From Heracleum sosnowskyi (Eukaryota; Streptophyta; Magnoliopsida; Apiales; Apiaceae), in NCBI GenBank assembly GCA_030848705.1, contig CM061238.1, positions 58,443,133 to 58,507,132 on the forward strand: DNA of 64,000 bases, written 5' to 3'. Of the stretch, positions 1 to 10,972 are shown one piece after another; positions within the stretch are counted from its first letter, which is position 1, and every line of letters starts with the position of its first letter. The notes beneath the pieces are model-generated. The model ran no database searches. It had not been told where the DNA came from and worked only from the letters and a program-made list of their open reading frames with translations. The translations under genes were made by a program, and so were the position numbers.

Positions 1-17
1 CTTTCTTGATATTACTA

Positions 18-2373
18 ATGGCTTCAACTACTTTCACTGCTTCTGGACTAGAGTTCGTTCCTAATAACTATTCAGCCCCATTAAACACTGTCAATGCACC
101 AGAGGCTTTTCATATCATACAAAATTTTCTTGCTCAGTCAGCAATTGGGCGTGCTTTGGTGGAGCCTGCAAAACTTTCTGGTTCACAGATAAAGGCGTTC
201 TGGGAAACAGGATTGTATGATGATGGTGGTGAGACAGGCAACCCTTCGATTATTTTTGAATATGAAGAAGCAGAGTATGTAATAACTGCTGGAACCATTC
301 GCGCTGCGATGGGGTTTCCTGAATTTTCTTCGTACACAATTGGCATGGGTGATGAGGATTTGATAAGAATGATGCAAGAAATTGGGTATTCTGGACCTTT
401 GTCGAAGATTGGACAGCTCAAACGACCATTCTTAAGGAAGGAGTGGAGTTTTTTCTTTGATTGCATCACGAGGACATTCAGCAAGAAATGCACAAACTGG
501 GATGCTATTCCCACAGACAGTCTGCAAATCGGGTATTCTCTTTTATTTGATAATCATTTTGATTTTGCACGACTTGTTTTGAATAATTTAGGAGAGAAAA
601 TGAGAGAGAATAGAGGAGTAGTCTATTTCTCTAGATTCTGTCAGCTTTTGTTCTCTTACTGTGTTGAAGGAGTAGAAGTAAGTGAAGAAGATGTTTCTTG
701 TTTTAAATTACATAAGAGAATATTTTATGATCTTGTTAATAAAGATGTTAAGAAAGGGGTTGTTGGAGACTTGTTGCTACCTCCATCTGTGCAACAGTTC
801 TTAAATGCTCAAGTCAATTCACCAACACAAGCTTCTTCTCAACCTGAGCCTCTACAACAAGAACTGCCTTCGTCAACTTCTGTTAAACCTGCAAGAGAGT
901 TCTGATCATTCCCAAGAGAAGTTATTTGGTAGTCAAGTAAACTCTGATGAGCTAAGAGAGGTCAATCGAGCTACGGCTGAGCATTTTCAAGATATGTACT
1001 ACAATAGATGGGCTGCTGCAGATTGTATCTTTTCAGCACAGAGGGCTGCTGATTTTCTTGGTGATTCTGTGAAGACGATTTCAACTCCTGATATTCTTAC
1101 AAGTCTGAAGGCTACTGTGATTCAAATTAAATCTCTCCACAACAGATTTGATGAGTCTCATAAGGAAGTCACTGCTTTGAGGAATGAAGTTGGTCTGCGA
1201 GATCTCACTCTGAAGAATGATAGAACTTATTACAATTCCATGTTCAAGAAGCAAGCTGAAGAGCAAATGCTTGCTGAGGAACACAGGAAGAATCTTGAAA
1301 CTGGAATCTACAAGAAGAAGGAAATCAAGGCTCCTAGAAAGAAAGAAAAAGGAATTGTTATCAAAGAGAATGTAAACTCTGATCAGAGTTTACAGTACTC
1401 AAGGAGGCCTGTGATTAAAAATGCTGACAAAGGAAAAGGTAAACTGGTAGAAGAAGAACAGTTACCTAAGAAGATTTATTCAACCTCTGACATTGCTCAA
1501 GTTGAAACAAGATTAGCTAAATCAACCTCTGACGCTGCTCAAGTTGATGTTTCTACTAAAGTTATGACAACCTCTGACGTTGCTCAAGTTGTACAGAAAT
1601 CTACACAACTTCCAGGATTCAGCAAACCTAAAATTCTTGAAGAATTAAAGCTTGAAGCTGTGAATTTCTCAGAAACCAGAACTGTATTGGGAAAAGAAGC
1701 TTTTGATAAATCTGGACTGGGATCACACAGAGAGAGAAGAACAAATAACAGATCTCAAGATAACATTTCACTGGCAGAACCTAGTATTGGGGTTACACAA
1801 GAAAACCTTGATAAGTTAGAATCTGTTCAGTTGATTTTTCACAAAGTATTGAAGAAGCAGTTTTTGTTATACTTCATGAGTGATGGAAGAGTTTATAAAG
1901 TTGGAGAATCTGATGTTAATCTCAAATCATGGGAAGAACTGGAATATGTACTTTATCTTCTAAAAGTCAAAAACAGACATACTCATAATGTTGCTCAAGT
2001 TTTGAGAGAAAAGATGCTGAGATCTAAAGCTATGCTTGGAGGAGGAGTATCAAGTGTTTATATTCCAAAGTATAGGGATCATACTGGAAAGTTAGTGGAG
2101 ATGAAGAGAAACAGTGCTAGATTTAGAACTGCACTTGGAATAAAGACTTTGGAATTTAACTTGGAGTCAGATAAGTCTTATTTTATTCGGCTAGGAAATG
2201 ATATGAGAAGAAATAGCATATATTCTCTAAGAGCTGCTATCTATCAAACGGGGGAGAGTGATTCAGAACTTAAAGAGCTAAAAGAGATTATGGTGGATGA
2301 GCTAGAGAAGGCTGAAAGAAGATTGTTGATTGATTATCTAAGGACAGTACCTGATATTGAAGAAGTCAAGTAA
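18..2373 (+). pseudogene. Third ORF (env-like position) of element A, frameshifted
   Basis: The ATG at 18 (MASTTFTASG) opens a frame running to a stop at 905. A second frame, open from about 805, carries the homologous continuation to a stop at 2373, so a frameshift lies near 850-905. The N-terminal part has the same pattern as the third ORFs of B, C and F: a W-S-F-F-F-D stretch, then an I-P/Y-S-L segment and a conserved Phe/Leu run near residue 210. The C-terminal part is Lys/Glu-rich and contains a short repeat, TSD-AQV, three times at residues about 228-256 of the second frame. No signal peptide or membrane segment is visible. The function is unknown; the env-like name comes only from its position in this lineage. 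Confidence 0.7.
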
Positions 2374-2553
2374 AGTCTGACTGTAAGTTTTTATGTTTTC
2401 TGTTCTAAGTTAAATTTAAACTCTGTTTTAAATTTAAACTCTGTTTTAAAATTAAACTCTGTTATATTTTAAACACTGCATTTGTTATATGTTTTGACAT
2501 CATCAATTATCTTTTTAACTTGTACATTTTAATATGAACAAGTTGGGGGAGAT
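2374..2553 (+). other. 3' untranslated region and polypurine tract of element A
   Basis: AT-rich sequence with three copies of a TAAACTCTGTTTTAAA-like repeat (about 2412-2465). It ends in the polypurine tract GGGGGAGA (2545-2552) immediately before the LTR. This tract would prime plus-strand synthesis. Confidence 0.75.
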
Positions 2554-2627
2554 TGTTAGATATAATTGCTGACGTTTGTTCATCAGTGTTTAAAGTACCA
2601 GGTACATATCAGAGTTTATATAGAAGC

Positions 2628-2701
2628 CAGTCAGAGTTTGATAAAGTCTGACTGGGTGAAGAGTCTACATGGAAGCCGGTCAGAGTTTGTTAAAGTCTGA
2701 C
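2628..2701 (+). promoter_or_regulatory. Two palindromic motifs in the LTR of element A
   Basis: The first copy (2628-2654) has perfect 8-base arms, CAGTCAGA and TCTGACTG, around an 11-base loop. The second (2679-2701) has arms GTCAGA and TCTGAC. The half site TAAAGTCTGACTG also occurs at the third-ORF stop (about 2371-2383). These look like the family-specific LTR palindromes known in Sireviruses. A regulatory role is inferred. Confidence 0.6.
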
Positions 2702-2897
2702 AGGGTGATAGTTGACTTAGCTGTCGGTGCAAAGATAAAGATTCTAGAAGCAATATATTCTGAAGATGGAAAGAAGCAGAATATATTGATACAGCTAAGG
2801 AGACTGGACAGAATACTGAAGCAATCCTTAATTGATAATAATTGTATAGCTAATTTATAGGAGTATCAATTAGATAAGGATTGTATGTAGCTGTGTA

Positions 2898-2906
2898 CTA
2901 TATAAA
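2898..2906 (+). promoter_or_regulatory. Candidate TATA box of the LTR of element A
   Basis: CTATATAAA lies in the second half of the LTR, downstream of the palindromes, as expected for a U3 promoter. Assigned from sequence only. Confidence 0.45.
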
Positions 2907-3101
2907 CACAGATAGGTTATCCCTAAAAGGGACGCGAACATTGAATATATTATTCTTGTAACCTAGTAGCTCTTTGTGATTCATTAACATCACTAAGAGA
3001 GAAACTGTTAATATAATTACAGTTTGTTGATTTATAAAAAGTGTTCTTGATTGTTATTCTCATATACATACTTGATTATATATTGTGTATTCGGCCTAAC
3101 A

Positions 3102-4162
3102 AGATTTATTAAAATTAAAACTTGACAGGAAATAAATCAGTCTAAATTTTAAAACAAGAACAGGTTTTAAAATGAAGACAAAAGCAAAAATATCGAATTT
3201 AGGAAATTCGATAGTTTTTCAAGTACATAGATAAATCTATCGAAATTAATTTTCGATAGTTTTTGAAAAGGAAGAGAAAAACTATCGAAAGCATTTCTCG
3301 ATAGTTTTTGAGATTTAATTTAAAATATATCAAAGGAATTTACCTAATTTGATATTTAAATTCTCGATGTATTTTAAAGATCAGTAGAAAAATGTATCGA
3401 AGTGAATTAATTAATTCAATAATCAAATTCTCGATAGTTTTTCATAAAGTGGTTCGATAGTTTTTGTACTAAACAAGCAAAAAACCCTCGATGGTTTTTA
3501 CAGAAAGTCTGTTTGCATTCTATCCTTTAAATCTTCGATAGTTTTTCAAAAACTATCGAATGGAAATGGACCTTCTTGCCACTCTGATCAAACCATCGAC
3601 AGTTCTTTTAAAAAATATCGAACTCGGTAATGACTAAAATACCCTTGTGAATTCTGTAAGTATAAATCACTGCCTTGGACGTTTTTCTTTTCTTATTCTA
3701 AGATCTAAGTGCTTTTGCTATATACTTACAATCATACATACAACCAAGAACTGTAACACTCGATAGTTTCTTCTGATTTCACTGTTATTCACTATCAAGA
3801 ATTCGTTTTTACCACAGTCATCTTATTTCTACCATGAGGTTGTTGTGGATTTGTGTTCTCTTGAGTTTTTAATCAGAAAACCATCGAAACTGAGTTTTAA
3901 ACCTTAGTAATTTGATACTGCAGAACTTACTTGAGTGTGTATTGTTTAACAATCTTCTTGAGTTTGTAATTAATTTGAAACTTATCAATTTACATATTAG
4001 GGTTCTTAATCTCGGGAAGTGTTTGTGGTTAAAGTTTTTTTTTTAAGGAAAAGGGTGTTTTGTGTCAAGTTTGATTAATTAGAAATAATTAATTAATTTT
4101 AAAAAAAAAAAAAAAAATTAGAAATTAGTTTTGGTTTATTTTATTTTTTCTAGAAATTTAAA
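3102..4162 (+). promoter_or_regulatory. Spacer upstream of the third ORF of B, with palindrome cluster
   Basis: Non-coding, AT-rich. It holds about ten copies of the motif TCGATAGTTTTT or its complement between about 3186 and 3900. One pair (3534-3560) is a perfect palindrome with 13-base arms TTCGATAGTTTTT around a single base. A possible TATA element (GTATAAAT) lies at about 3660, 500 bases before the ATG. The same motif recurs in the LTR of B. I infer a cis-regulatory region, possibly an internal promoter for the third ORF. Confidence 0.55.
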
Positions 4163-7100
4163 ATGGCTGGAGAATTTATTATTACCAAGACTAATCATGT
4201 CTCGTTCCAAAACTTGCAATCCATAACGAACCTTCAGTTTCGTGCATGGGCAGGGTTTTTGAACACACGTTCATTAGTGGCATATGCTGTGAGTACTCCC
4301 GTGGTCCTTTGCATCGATCAATTGACTGCGTTGTACACAACCGCCACGGATACAAGTGAGAATAACGTACGGTCCTTCAGTTTTGTTGTGCCAGGGGGCA
4401 GAACAATAAGGGTGACGGAACATGATTTTAATCGAATCTTACATTTTCCTACAGAAAACCTTGTTCCGGATCCCACGACTGAGGAGATACATGCTTTCTT
4501 CACTCTCATTAGAAGTCAACAACCTAACTTCTTTGTGGGAGAGTTTCTGAAGCATTACTTGCCAAAGGCATGGAACTTTTTCTTTCATACCCTAATCCAT
4601 GTTTTTACTGCCAAGCTAACAAATCTGCATGGTATTCCCTTATTCCTTCAAAAGATAGGGTTTGCCATTGCCAACAATAGGCATATTAACATTGGACGGT
4701 TACTGATTGATCAAGTAATCATATGCATGGGACCATTGGATGAAAGAACGGGCATAGATGAAGATGTGCTTTGTTTCTATCCTAGGTTCCTACAGCTAAT
4801 TCTCAATGATATCTTAACAGATGATGAGCGTGAGACATTCGCCGAAGAGGAGACCATGGAGTGTATGAAGATGAAGAGCAATGCCATAACCGCTCTGATA
4901 AGGAAGAACAACTATCTTCCAGGGGTACCCACTGTTCTCACTGAATATCTAAGAACGGTGCCCCTACCACTTCTACCCCTAGGGGAACAGGTAAATCAAG
5001 GTAACATTCCTGAACCTGAACTGGCTCCTGAACCACAGCCTATGGATGTTGATCCAGAGCCCTCAGTGGCCATTCCAGACCAGGAGGTTGCAAACCCACA
5101 ACCTCTAACCACGGTCGAAGAGCCTTTGGAAGAGCCAAATGAAACAATAAACGAGCCTCCTTCTCCTCCTATACCCAATATTCAGACATCCGTGAGTGTA
5201 GAGGGAGATAGTGCCTTAGCAGCACCACATAAGGAGATACACCCTTCAACAGCAGCTCTGCCTTCCTCTAAAAGGAGACGAACAGAAACCGAGGCAATTT
5301 TTGATACTTTATTTCAAACTTCTAAAGCGCCCTTTATTGATTTTTCTGATGCTGATTGGGCTACGCTAACGAAAGCTATATCTGAACCATTAGCTCAATC
5401 AGGTAAGGAAGAATTGACGGAAGCAACTGGTGTTCCGACCATATTACGGTCAGGTTCACTGGTTGAAGGTTCTAAGAACCAAGGGTCTTCACAGACGTCG
5501 AGAGAAGGCTTTGACCTAAATGCACAATCTAAAGGGTCATTGTCTACCTCCCCAGGTGGAACATATCTGGATCCTGCGGGTAAAGGGTCTGACGTAGGTG
5601 CAGATCGGCAACTCGTTGACAATGAATCAATTACTATTGAGGAGTCAACTGAGGTAAAGTCTTCACAGACTATCGGGGAAGATTCGGGATCTCTGCTGTT
5701 AAAAGAGCCTGTTTCGAACCCCCTAGAGATTCAAACTCTAGATTCTACAAAGGATATATCATCTAAGGATGATCAGCAACTTGGTTTAACCAAGGACGGG
5801 GACTTGAGAAGCCCCATTGCACCACTGGTGACCTCCTTAAGGACGGCTACGGTGTTTTCTTCTGCAGGTACAATCAGCACAAAGGATTTGAGTGAAACAA
5901 AAACACTTACACCTGGCCTGAGTGGGAAAGGAAAAATGATTCAAACACCGACAGAAACGTTGAGTGTACACCCAGAGCCAAATGTGAGGAGTGACACCCT
6001 AACCCTACCTAATATTGATGATTTGTTGTTACCGACAGAAAGAGAGCTACAAGTTCAATCTTCCCTCAAGGAGATTACAGTTCATGACAAAGAAGGAACT
6101 CCATTATTCAAGGTTCCACTACGACCTTCCTTTGACCAAGAGATCTCCTCTAGTCAAGCCAATGCTTCTTTAAAGTCTATTCAAGAGAAGGTTGACTTGG
6201 CTGCAACTGATTCCAGAAGAACATTCAGGGTCATTGGCAGTGCATCTGGCACTATAACAGGTACGAAGCAGGCAGTGGACTCCTTAAAGAAGGAAGCTAT
6301 GGACGAACTGATCGAGTTGAGGACGGACGTAAGGGAACTTAAAGATGGTTTCATGAATGAGGTGGATGCTTTGCAACAAGGACAAGAAGCTTTGAAAGAA
6401 GACGTTCTGGTTATCGGGGATGGTCAAGCTAGGGTAAAAGATGCAATGAACACCCTTTCTAGAGTGGAGTCTAAGCTGAACCAGAGATTGGACAAAATTG
6501 AGAAGACTACCAACTCCAGATTGGATGACATTGACCTGAAGCTGGCTTCTATGCAAGAGATGAATAAGGATCTGCTAGATTTCATGGAAAATCAAAGTGA
6601 TGGAGTACAATCGATATGGACTATGCCGAGGAACCAACAAACTAGCCAACCTGGTCCTTCAAATCAGCAACCTGATCCCTCTACTACCTTTTATGCTGAG
6701 GATGCTTTTATCGAGGATTCCTCAACTAAGGGGGAGAAAGTTGGAGAAGGGGAGAAAGAGAAGCCTAAGGATGGATGGGGAGTTTGGGAGACAGTTGAAG
6801 CTGTTCCTATCAGACAGTACTGGATAGAGGAACTTGTAGAAGAAGAGAAGGAGAGTGAAGAGGAATTTGAGGTCATGCATGAGCAACCTAATCAAGAGGA
6901 GCATGAGCCATATTATCCAGAGCCCGTTGAACATCCAATTTGGGAGGATATTATGGAAGAAGAAGCAAATTCTTTATCACCTGAAGAAGAAGCTGCCTTG
7001 GAAGCAATAAGAGCTCAGAGAGCTGCAATAGATGCCAGGCAAGCTGAGAAAGAGAAACAGCAAGCAATTCTGAGGAGTGAAAAACTGAAGAGATTCAAAG

Positions 7101-7525
7101 TGTATAATGAAGTGAGGAAGAAGAAGATGATAGATCTGGCAAAGAAAGATGGTACTGAATGGGAAATGGCTTATAAAACCTTTTGCGGAGTTGAAGACGG
7201 ATTAGAAGTCAACGACAATGCTGAGGTGGAAGTTATTATTCAGGACATCAGAAGTGCTAATCTTGAAGATCAGACTTACTTTAAAGCACTGAGAAGCTCT
7301 ATAATCTGTCTGAATGCTGGGGTTAAAGCAAATGGTGCCTGGAGCTTATTAATCAGTTTTCTGGAGAAAGGTACATTTGTGATTTCCACTAAGTTTTTAG
7401 AACAGAGGACATATACAGAATTGCAGGCTATACTCATCAAGATCCAAAGAACTACAAGGCTAAATGAACTGCTCCGTGAGCATGTTAAGGAGATCGTGAT
7501 GAAAGTCGGTCCAGAGATTACCTAA
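4163..7525 (+). CDS. Third ORF (env-like position) of element B, 1120 aa
   Basis: A long open frame from the ATG at 4163 (MAGEFIITK). Residues 1-220 form the N-terminal domain shared with A, C and F, including a W-N-F-F-F-H segment, an NIGRLL segment and FYPRFLQ. A proline/glutamate-rich stretch follows (about 285-340), then a basic cluster KRRR at about residue 370 that resembles a nuclear localisation signal. Next come a low-complexity region, a predicted coiled coil (about 670-810, heptad-like with many L, D, E and K), a motif EDSSTKGEK shared with C, and a C-terminal helical domain (about 960-1115) shared with C and F. I see no hydrophobic membrane segment. The product is unknown. The frame stops at TAA (7523-7525) but continues in the same frame beyond it. 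Confidence 0.75.
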   Translation: MAGEFIITKTNHVSFQNLQSITNLQFRAWAGFLNTRSLVAYAVSTPVVLCIDQLTALYTTATDTSENNVRSFSFVVPGGRTIRVTEHDFNRILHFPTENLVPDPTTEEIHAFFTLIRSQQPNFFVGEFLKHYLPKAWNFFFHTLIHVFTAKLTNLHGIPLFLQKIGFAIANNRHINIGRLLIDQVIICMGPLDERTGIDEDVLCFYPRFLQLILNDILTDDERETFAEEETMECMKMKSNAITALIRKNNYLPGVPTVLTEYLRTVPLPLLPLGEQVNQGNIPEPELAPEPQPMDVDPEPSVAIPDQEVANPQPLTTVEEPLEEPNETINEPPSPPIPNIQTSVSVEGDSALAAPHKEIHPSTAALPSSKRRRTETEAIFDTLFQTSKAPFIDFSDADWATLTKAISEPLAQSGKEELTEATGVPTILRSGSLVEGSKNQGSSQTSREGFDLNAQSKGSLSTSPGGTYLDPAGKGSDVGADRQLVDNESITIEESTEVKSSQTIGEDSGSLLLKEPVSNPLEIQTLDSTKDISSKDDQQLGLTKDGDLRSPIAPLVTSLRTATVFSSAGTISTKDLSETKTLTPGLSGKGKMIQTPTETLSVHPEPNVRSDTLTLPNIDDLLLPTERELQVQSSLKEITVHDKEGTPLFKVPLRPSFDQEISSSQANASLKSIQEKVDLAATDSRRTFRVIGSASGTITGTKQAVDSLKKEAMDELIELRTDVRELKDGFMNEVDALQQGQEALKEDVLVIGDGQARVKDAMNTLSRVESKLNQRLDKIEKTTNSRLDDIDLKLASMQEMNKDLLDFMENQSDGVQSIWTMPRNQQTSQPGPSNQQPDPSTTFYAEDAFIEDSSTKGEKVGEGEKEKPKDGWGVWETVEAVPIRQYWIEELVEEEKESEEEFEVMHEQPNQEEHEPYYPEPVEHPIWEDIMEEEANSLSPEEEAALEAIRAQRAAIDARQAEKEKQQAILRSEKLKRFKVYNEVRKKKMIDLAKKDGTEWEMAYKTFCGVEDGLEVNDNAEVEVIIQDIRSANLEDQTYFKALRSSIICLNAGVKANGAWSLLISFLEKGTFVISTKFLEQRTYTELQAILIKIQRTTRLNELLREHVKEIVMKVGPEIT

Positions 7526-7972
7526 GATCCTCCAATGGTTAGATTCATGACGAATGACTTGTTCAGAATCTGCTATTTGGCTGAGGACAAACTGAGAGAC
7601 TACCCTAACAACTATCTAATCTCAGTTGAGAAGTATCTTAGATCCACTGGATTCTCATCAACGGAGAAGGACAAAGCAGCAGACACTCTTAGAAGATTTC
7701 TAATGGAGAATGTTCCTTACTATAGGAAAAGAGTGGAAAGAGGATTGGAAGTGCATACCAGACTGCCAAACATGCCAAAGCTAAACAAGAAAGATGTTAA
7801 CATTGCATGGTTATGGGCTGAAGTGGGTCAAGAGGTTGAATATATTGGAAGACACATCCAAAGAGCAATCCTTAAACCTGGAGAACCACTGCACTATCTA
7901 TCAGTGATTGATTATGATCAAGCTGCTAACTCCGATCCAATGATTGAAGAAGGTGAGATTGGAATGGACTGA
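7526..7972 (+). pseudogene. In-frame continuation of the third ORF of B after a single stop
   Basis: Same reading frame as the preceding ORF, open to TGA at 7972. Its residues (a KYLRSTGFSSTEK-like stretch) align with the end of the third ORF of C (LENLLRTSGFTTVEK), where no stop occurs at the matching site. The TAA at 7523 is therefore most simply a nonsense mutation that removes the last about 145 residues. Readthrough is the alternative: stop suppression is documented at the pol/env-like junction of the soybean relative SIRE1, but this stop is elsewhere. Confidence 0.65.
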
Positions 7973-8206
7973 AGATTGAAGCAAAGAACAAAAGAACTAT
8001 CAGCTCAGACTAGAGGAGCAACTTCATTGTATAAAGTTTAATTGTTTTTTGATTTATGAAATCTGGAAATGTATATATATCTGATCCAGAATGCATTTAA
8101 TATTATTACGTTGTCTTACTTTAATTAGTTTCATGTTTCCTTAGTTAGTTGAGTTATCCTCGAAGTATTTGCTTGTCGAACTCTATCCAATCAAATAGGG
8201 GGAGAT
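7973..8206 (+). other. 3' untranslated region and polypurine tract of element B
   Basis: No ORF. Ends in a polypurine tract AGGGGGAGA (about 8197-8205) directly before the LTR. Confidence 0.7.
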
Positions 8207-9316
8207 TGTAAAGCATAATGTAACATAAGATGTAAAAGAGATAACTACAACTCAACAAAGGACAAGACATACAATAGTATTAACAGAAGCACAGGAATCC
8301 AGAATCAAAGAAGAAAAGGTAAACTCAAGAAATCAAAATACGTTATGTATTCTTGAAGTCCGTAAACAGGTCACGGAAAGAAGTTCATGAAAATGTTCAG
8401 GCCTCAGTGACAGCAAAAGGAACAAGACTTTCAAGACGACAGAAGTATGTGAATGATTTAGGGTTAAGTACCACGGGATTCCAGTGATTTAAATGAAGCA
8501 ACCAGAACGACAAAGGACGTATCAACATCATTGAATTGAAGACATAAAAGAAGAATTGATCAAGTGTTATTCATCTGTGAACCAGACCAGTTGCACTAGG
8601 TGACGGCACTGAAAAGATCAGATTGTTTTATCGTCTCAGAAAGAATTGATACAGTCTATTACTTAAACACCCGGGAGGTCTGGTGTAATTACTAAAGGAC
8701 AAAAGTAAAGGAAATGAATTCGATAGTTTTTCATTTGTGAAAACTATCGAATGAGTTTGAAAGTAATTATTTGAAAACCACTTTTACTTTATTTGGTATT
8801 CGATAGTTTTGTTTTAAAAACTATCGAATGGTAAATAAAGTAATTCCATTCGATGGTTTTTAATTGGGAGCAGGTGGAAAGTTTGGTTTGTCTGCCAGGT
8901 TGATGAAGATCCAACGACCAGGATTGTTTCTACAATCTAAGTTCGATGGTTTTTCAAATGAAGTCTACAATTAATACTGAGAGAAGAGTGTGTCTTCTTC
9001 AGTTAAGGCATTCAACACAGAAACATTACTGAGAGAGAGAACTGAGCCGGAGAAATTATCAGAGAATTAATAGTGCTCAGAATTTGATCATTGTTTTGTA
9101 TTTGTGTAACCTTAAACTCATTGAAGCTAATCTACGGATTAGAAATTGTAGCACCCCTCGAGGTTTATATTTATAAAAAGATATATTCCCCGAAACTTGA
9201 TTTAGTTTGGTGTGTTTGATTTCGTTATAGAACTGAAAGATTAATCCGCGAACGAAATTGAATTATTTGTGAGTATCGTATTCAACCCCCCCTTCTACGA
9301 TACTTTGGACCTAACA
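8207..9316 (+). repeat. 3' LTR of element B (1110 bp)
   Basis: Begins TGTAAAGC after the polypurine tract. It ends GGACCTAACA after a C-run (ATTCAACCCCCCC), the same end structure as the solo LTR at 40016-41347. The partner LTR is outside the window. Confidence 0.8.
8718..8829 (+). promoter_or_regulatory. Palindrome pair in the LTR of B
   Basis: Two inverted repeats with arms ATTCGATAG and CTATCGAAT: 8718-8752 and 8798-8829. Further half sites follow at about 8850 (ATTCGATGGTTTTT) and 8942. This is the same motif as in the spacer upstream of the third ORF of B. Confidence 0.6.
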
Positions 9317-9318
9317 GT

Positions 9319-10972
9319 AACAATGGAGATACCACCAACACTGGAGAAGAATCATCAAGGCAATCAAGCAACAACTCAGGGGGAGGAAATGAAGGACCTA
9401 CTAGTCATTCACAACACCACAATGAATTTCAAGGCGAATCATCAAGATCAAATCTTCCAAGACAGACTGTAATGGAGCCAAAGAAGACTGAGGAAGCACT
9501 GACTGATCCAGATTGGGTGATTGTTATGCAAGATGAACTCAATCAATTTGAACAACAAGTTTGGAAGCTGGTACCCAGACCAAAGAACAAGAAAGTAGTT
9601 GGTACAAGATGGGTATACAAAAACAAGCTAGATGAGGATGGAATTGTTACAAGGAACAAGGCAAGACTGGTTGCTCAAGGGTATTGACAAGTTGAAGGCA
9701 TTGATTATGATGAAACCTATGCACCAGTGGCTAGACTTGAGGCCATCAGGATGTTCTTAGCATTTGCAGCTTACTCCAATTTTAAAGTCTATCAAATGGA
9801 TGTTAAGAGTGCATTCCTGAATGGTGAGTTGGATGAAGAAGTGTATGTGGAACAGCCCCCTGGCTTTGAAAATCAAGAGTTGCTGGACTTTGTGTACTTT
9901 CTCTTCAAGGCTATATATGGTCTCAACCAAGCCCCAAGAAAATGGTATGACACTCTCTCTGGTTTTATTTTAGAAAATGGTTTTGTTAGAGGTATCATAG
10001 ACAAAACTCTTTTTTCAAAGAAACACAAAAGTGATATGATATTAGTCCAAGTCTATGTGGATGACATCATATTTGGGTCTACTAATGATGATCTCTGTAA
10101 GAGATTTGCTAAGCTAATGCAGAGTAAGTTTGAAATGAGTATGACGGGTGAGCTGAAGTTCTTTCTTGGATTACAAGTAAGTCAAAGGTGAAATGGTATA
10201 TTTATTTGTCAATCCAAGTATCTCAAAGAACTCCTCAAGAAGTATCACATGGACGATTCAGCATCAGCAAGGACTCCATCTTCAACAGCAGTCAAACTTG
10301 GAGCTTGTGATAACTCTATCAAGGTAGATGTTACAAGCTATAGAGGTATGATTGGCTCCTTACTCTATCTTACTGCAAGTAGACCAGATATTATGTATGC
10401 TACATGCTTGTGTTCAAGGTTCCAAGCGGACCCTAGAGATTTACATCTCATTGCTGTTAAAAGAATCTTGAGATATCTTAAGGGTACACCTAATTTATGT
10501 ATCTGGTACCCTAAAGATTCTGGTTTTAATCTTATTGGATATACAGATTCTGACTATGCATGTAGTGTTGTTGATAGAAAAAGTACCTCTGGGAGTTGTC
10601 AATTCCTAGGAGGTAGATTGATTTCCTGGTACAGCAAGAAATAGCAAACAGTTTCCAATTCAACAGCAGAAGCTGAATATATTGCTGCTGGAAGCTGTTG
10701 TGCTCAGATCCTATGGATAAGGAATCAATTGAAGGACTATGGATTTGTATTAGACAAAATCAATCTCCAACAACCCTGTTCAGCACTCGAGAACGAAGCA
10801 CATTGATATCAGGTATCATTTTATCAGAGAGCATGTCATGAATGGAACCGTGGAGTTACATTTTGTACCCACAGAAGAACAAACTGCAGATATATTCACT
10901 AAATCTCTTGACGAATCCACATTTACCAAGTTGGTTGGTAAGTTGGGTATGTTGAACAGTCTTAGTGATTAA
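9319..10972 (+). pseudogene. Degenerate pol (reverse transcriptase and RNase H) of element C
   Basis: Frame 1 reads from the insertion site of B through the reverse transcriptase (W-V-Y-K-N-K, RLVAQGY, DVKSAFLNG, the catalytic YVDD at about 10054) to the RNase H region (GYTDSDYACSV, AEAEYIAAGSCC). Three in-frame nonsense codons (TGA 9685, TGA 10189, TAG 10642) and a deletion near 10760 that removes the expected CDN segment of RNase H make it inactive. The serine-rich linker upstream of reverse transcriptase runs straight into the RT domain and appears shortened compared with F. The end (TAA at 10970) matches the end of pol in F. Confidence 0.85.

Larger units (their letters stand above)
1..3101 (+). 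mobile_element. Element A: 3' part of a Sirevirus-type Ty1/copia retrotransposon
   Basis: The window opens inside the third ORF of a copia element. The ORF is followed by a short 3' untranslated stretch, a polypurine tract and a 3' LTR ending in CTAACA. The rest of the element, with gag, pol and 5' LTR, must lie left of position 1. The sequence after 3101 belongs to another element (B), so A is inferred to be inserted in B. Its target duplication would be AGATT (3102-3106), which can only be checked against the missing left flank. Confidence 0.8.
2554..3101 (+). repeat. 3' LTR of element A (548 bp)
   Basis: Starts TGTTAG next to the polypurine tract and ends CTAACA, the usual TG...CA termini of copia LTRs. 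It is short for a Sirevirus, roughly half the length of the other Sirevirus LTRs here. The partner 5' LTR lies outside the window, so the boundaries rest on termini and polypurine tract alone. Confidence 0.75.
3102..9316 (+). mobile_element. Element B: 3' half of a Sirevirus-type copia element
   Basis: Holds a spacer with palindromes, a large third ORF, a polypurine tract and a 3' LTR ending CTAACA at 9316. Pol and the 5' LTR are expected left of the window, beyond the inserted element A. Its right flank (from 9317, GTAAC) is coding sequence of the pol gene of another copia element, so B is nested in C. Confidence 0.8.
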
